From the NCBI RefSeq assembly GCF_020382885.2, contig NC_058510.1, positions 5,948,862-6,012,861 on the forward strand: DNA of 64,000 bases. Direction: 5' to 3'. Made by a program: the position numbers and the translations under genes. Each line of letters starts with the position of its first letter. The stretch's first letter is position 1. Origin of the DNA: Scatophagus argus. Taxonomy: Eukaryota > Chordata > Actinopteri > Scatophagidae. Positions 61,201-64,000 of this stretch are shown piece by piece. The notes beneath the pieces are model-generated. The model was given only the letters and a program-made list of their open reading frames with translations, searched no databases and was not told where the DNA came from.

Positions 61201-63308
61201 ATTTCAAACCATTCCTCAATGTAATGCATTTGACTGTGATGGTAAGTCGTGGTTGCAGTGGTTGGAGAGGCAGATGTATTTACAGCTGACAGGAGGAGTA
61301 GGTGTGAGGCAGTGATGTGGTGTAATGATGTGTTGTGTTTTGTGTGGCTCTGTCACAGGGGAGGACAGATGGTCAGTGTCAGCACCGCTGGCAGAAGGTG
61401 CTCAACCCAGAGCTTGTGAAAGGACCCTGGACAAAAGAGGAGGATCAAAAGGTAAGAGGAGCTGGGAGTTTCCTGTTCTGGATAGATAGTAAAATAGGTA
61501 AATGATAGGGGAGACAGAAGGAAGCTGTCAGGAGCAGCTTAGTCTCAGTGAAAGACTGCAATACAAACATAAATGCCACAATATGCAGTGTATCAACCAA
61601 CAAGGCAGTGCACATGCATGAGCTAACTTCCCGCTAAAACTGTTTAGCTTCTTATTTTTTTTTCTTTTTTGAAAAGTAAATGCTCCACTACGTCACCCCT
61701 AATAAAACACAGACTTTCCAAGTCACTCATTTGCAGCTCAGCTCTTCTTTATACAGAGCAAAGCTCTAACATCTTCCCCAGCTCTTAGATGAACAATGCA
61801 TTCCTTAAATGGATCACGATTTTTCAAGAATGTCAGAAATGGTGTCTCGTTCCTCCAACATCTTGGCATCCTAACAATAACACAGCCCTACCAATAACAG
61901 CCTGTGCTGCCAGTGATGACATCACAACATTTTTCAGCCTTGACGAAACAGCCGAACAAGCTGCTCTGCTGCTGCCACGGCTTTCAGCAAACCTCTCCAA
62001 ACACTGGCCCTGCTGTTGGCTGTGAATGAGTAAAGTAAAAAGATGTGATTTCGCTCTTTGTACAGACTTGTACTTTGAATTAATCAAATTCAGGCCTTGC
62101 GCTGTCTGAAAATTGTGAACTGAAATTGTAACAGTGTGCAGATCATAATTTTCTCATTTAGAAATCAAAAACAATCTCCTAAATTCCCCACTTCGGTGAC
62201 GTTTGTGCAGGTTATCGACTTGGTACACAAGTATGGCCCCAAGCGTTGGTCAGTCATCGCTAAGCACCTTCAGGGAAGGATTGGAAAGCAGTGCCGTGAG
62301 CGGTGGCACAACCACCTTAACCCAGAGGTGAAGAAGTCGTCATGGACTCAAGAAGAGGACCGAATTATCTACGAGGCCCACAAACGGCTTGGCAACCGCT
62401 GGGCAGAGATCTCCAAGCTTCTTCCTGGACGGTAATACAATCTTGCGTGTACACTGTACATCTCCTTTTCCACTTTGAATTATGAAATGGTTAAACGCTG
62501 AACTGGTCCCCAACAGGACGGACAACTCCATCAAGAACCACTGGAACTCCACCATGAGGAGGAAGGTGGAGCATGAGGGATACCTGCAAGATGGCTGCAA
62601 GAGTTTCACTTCCTCTCATGCTGGAATGAAGAGACGCCACAGCAGAACATGTCCTCCAACTCCAACAGAGGCCCAGCACTGTGATCGCAGTCCCCTGCCT
62701 GTGCCAGGCCCCAACCAGGTCCATTTCCCTTCTGAAACGCAACACAGTGTTTTGATTTCCTTTTAGTTGTTCTGCTTTTTCGTTTGTTTTTTTTTTGTTT
62801 TTTTTTTAAGTATGATGCTGTCTTTCAGATGGGGGGATATCCTTATGATCCTCACAGTGGACACTTGATGGAAAATCTTCTCGATAATTCAGGCTTCATA
62901 TCAGTGAGTCTTTGAGTATTTATTTGCATGCTTGTGGGGGAAAAGAAACTTATCACGTTCTTCATTTTCTGGACTTTCTGTAGTTATCTTTGTGATTATT
63001 AACTCTGGACTTCAAATCAAACACTTGAAACGTCCTGTTGTTTTCACCTAACATTCAATAACAGATAAAAGGGGGTAAATGTCAAATCTTCCCGTGAATA
63101 TTTTATGTGTCAGCCTGTTGTTTGTGTCTGGTTTTCTTAACTTCTTCCTTTGCTCCTGTCTTCTCGACCTTTCCTCCCTGACGTTTGTTTATTTCAGCCA
63201 TCCTGCCTGGATGATCCTGACAGAGAGCAAAGAATTAAGGAGCTTGAGCTGCTGCTTATGTCAGCAGAGAATGAAGTCCAGCGACAAGTGCAGTGCAGAG
63301 GTCCACGT
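58237..63308 (+). CDS. MYBL1: MYBL1 (A-MYB), N-terminal half, partial at window end
   Basis: A-MYB is a transcription factor that activates male meiotic and piRNA-pathway genes. Exons recognised: 58237-58259, 60751-60850, 61061-61132, 61359-61451, 62211-62431, 62517-62718, 62829-62903 and 63198-63308; the rest lies beyond the window. Start [17 protein letters not shown]. All three Myb repeats are complete. R1 spans [19 protein letters not shown] to [13 protein letters not shown]2 spans [20 protein letters not shown] to [14 protein letters not shown]3 spans [20 protein letters not shown] to [20 protein letters not shown]. The DNA-contact helices are unaltered. The exon at 63198 has [16 protein letters not shown], matching the MYBL1 block after the DNA-binding domain. 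Synteny next to SGK3 favours MYBL1 over MYB or MYBL2. A possible next exon begins near 63,811 but has no clear similarity. Confidence 0.95.
58260..60750 (+). other. MYBL1 intron 1
   Basis: A 2.5-kb AT-rich intron with a (GT)n microsatellite at 59,377-59,401. No embedded gene was recognised. Confidence 0.75.
59377..59401. repeat. (GT)n microsatellite in MYBL1 intron 1
   Basis: About 12 GT units followed by a G run. Confidence 0.9.
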
Positions 63309-64000
63309 GTAAGAACACACTCCGAATGTGTGTTTGCATACTTAGTCAGCATAGCCTGCGTGCGTTTGTAGCTTGCGTAAACTGCAAAAAGTTTCAAAAC
63401 AGTAGTTGTAGTGTTAAATGTCTGATTGAATTCAGCATCGAGTCTTAAAATCAAATCACAGTGAGAAAATGAGAGAATATTACCAATTTTCTTGAGCCAG
63501 GTGCTTTTCTGCACTTTACTCTTGTTTATGGAAAATTCCTAAATTCCCTCACATCAGTGGACCTTTCCTTTATTTGTGGAAAAGATTTTGAGACTTGAGC
63601 CTAAATGACTTTTTGCAGTGTATGCATGTGGAAAACGAGAATGGCGCACATGTATGTGTGTCTGTAGCCTGATTTGCTGTAGTGTTGCTATAGTAACCGT
63701 CTTCCCCCATCTCGCTACTCATTCAAACTAGCCTGAAGCTGTGCTTGGTAGCTGTCCTACCCCACGTTACTGTCATGCCAAACATGAACCTGCTCCTTCT
63801 TCTCCTCCAGTCCTCACCCCCATGCCCACGCTCAACCAGTAGTTTGAACCAAGCACCCTCTTCTCTACCTTCAGTCCCTGTTCTGTCTCTCCCCAGCACT
63901 CATTTCATATATCATTCATGTTTTAATGGTGAAGATGGGCCTGTCTTCCACACTTTCCTAGTCACAGATCATTTCAAAACTTAAGGACACTTAGAAATAA

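Noticed and set aside
63745-63984. 79-codon plus-strand ORF near the window end as MYBL1 exon 9
   Set aside because: It follows a plausible acceptor (ctcctccag), but the sequence does not resemble the MYBL1 region expected and runs straight to a stop; left uncalled.

Overview
This window is nuclear DNA from a ray-finned (teleost-type) fish. The genes have many short exons separated by AT-rich introns with GT-AG boundaries. The encoded proteins are clearly vertebrate, CA/GT microsatellites are frequent, and there is a Tc1-like transposon of a kind common in fish. No ORF longer than about 190 codons is open, because every gene is split. All exon coordinates below come from reading acceptor/donor signals and checking that codon phase carries across each junction. 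They are not based on transcripts.

Gene order: ARFGEF1 3' end (+, 141-3075, partial), CSPP1 (-, about 4,290-16,100), COPS5 (+, 17,001-21,717), PPP1R42/LRRC67 (+, about 24.1-29.9 kb), TCF24 (+, about 31.4-33.3 kb), an SNHG6-like non-coding snoRNA host (+, about 34.2-38.5 kb), MCMDC2 (-, 38.7-44.5 kb), SGK3 (-, about 44.9-55.8 kb) and the 5' half of MYBL1 (+, 58,237 to the window end, partial). Order and relative orientation match human 8q13 read in reverse, except that I find no VCPIP1 between SGK3 and MYBL1. This synteny supports calling MYBL1 rather than MYB/MYBL2, and calling the snoRNA host SNHG6.

Reconstructed CDSs are complete and in frame for COPS5 (334 aa), PPP1R42 (about 326 aa), TCF24 (179 or 171 aa) and MCMDC2 (678 aa). 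CSPP1 is nearly complete (about 1,085 aa, short N-terminus, one uncertain junction near the C-terminus). SGK3 is complete except for one unlocated micro-exon. Small RNAs: a tRNA-Arg(CCG) inside a CSPP1 intron, and three SNORD87 (U87)-like C/D snoRNAs in the SNHG6-like host.

The most interesting signal is regulatory. The CSPP1/COPS5, PPP1R42 and MCMDC2 promoters each carry a full-consensus RFX X-box near the 5' end of a ciliary or germ-line gene, and the same block contains MYBL1 (A-MYB), a known regulator of male meiosis. The second is RNA-related: U87 is triplicated across successive host introns, a degenerate 1.28-kb Tc1 copy sits at a host exon, and a retroelement-like tail supplies the host poly(A) signal. 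Two GC-AG introns (PPP1R42, SGK3) and a UG-repeat 3' splice site in COPS5 are notable splice features.
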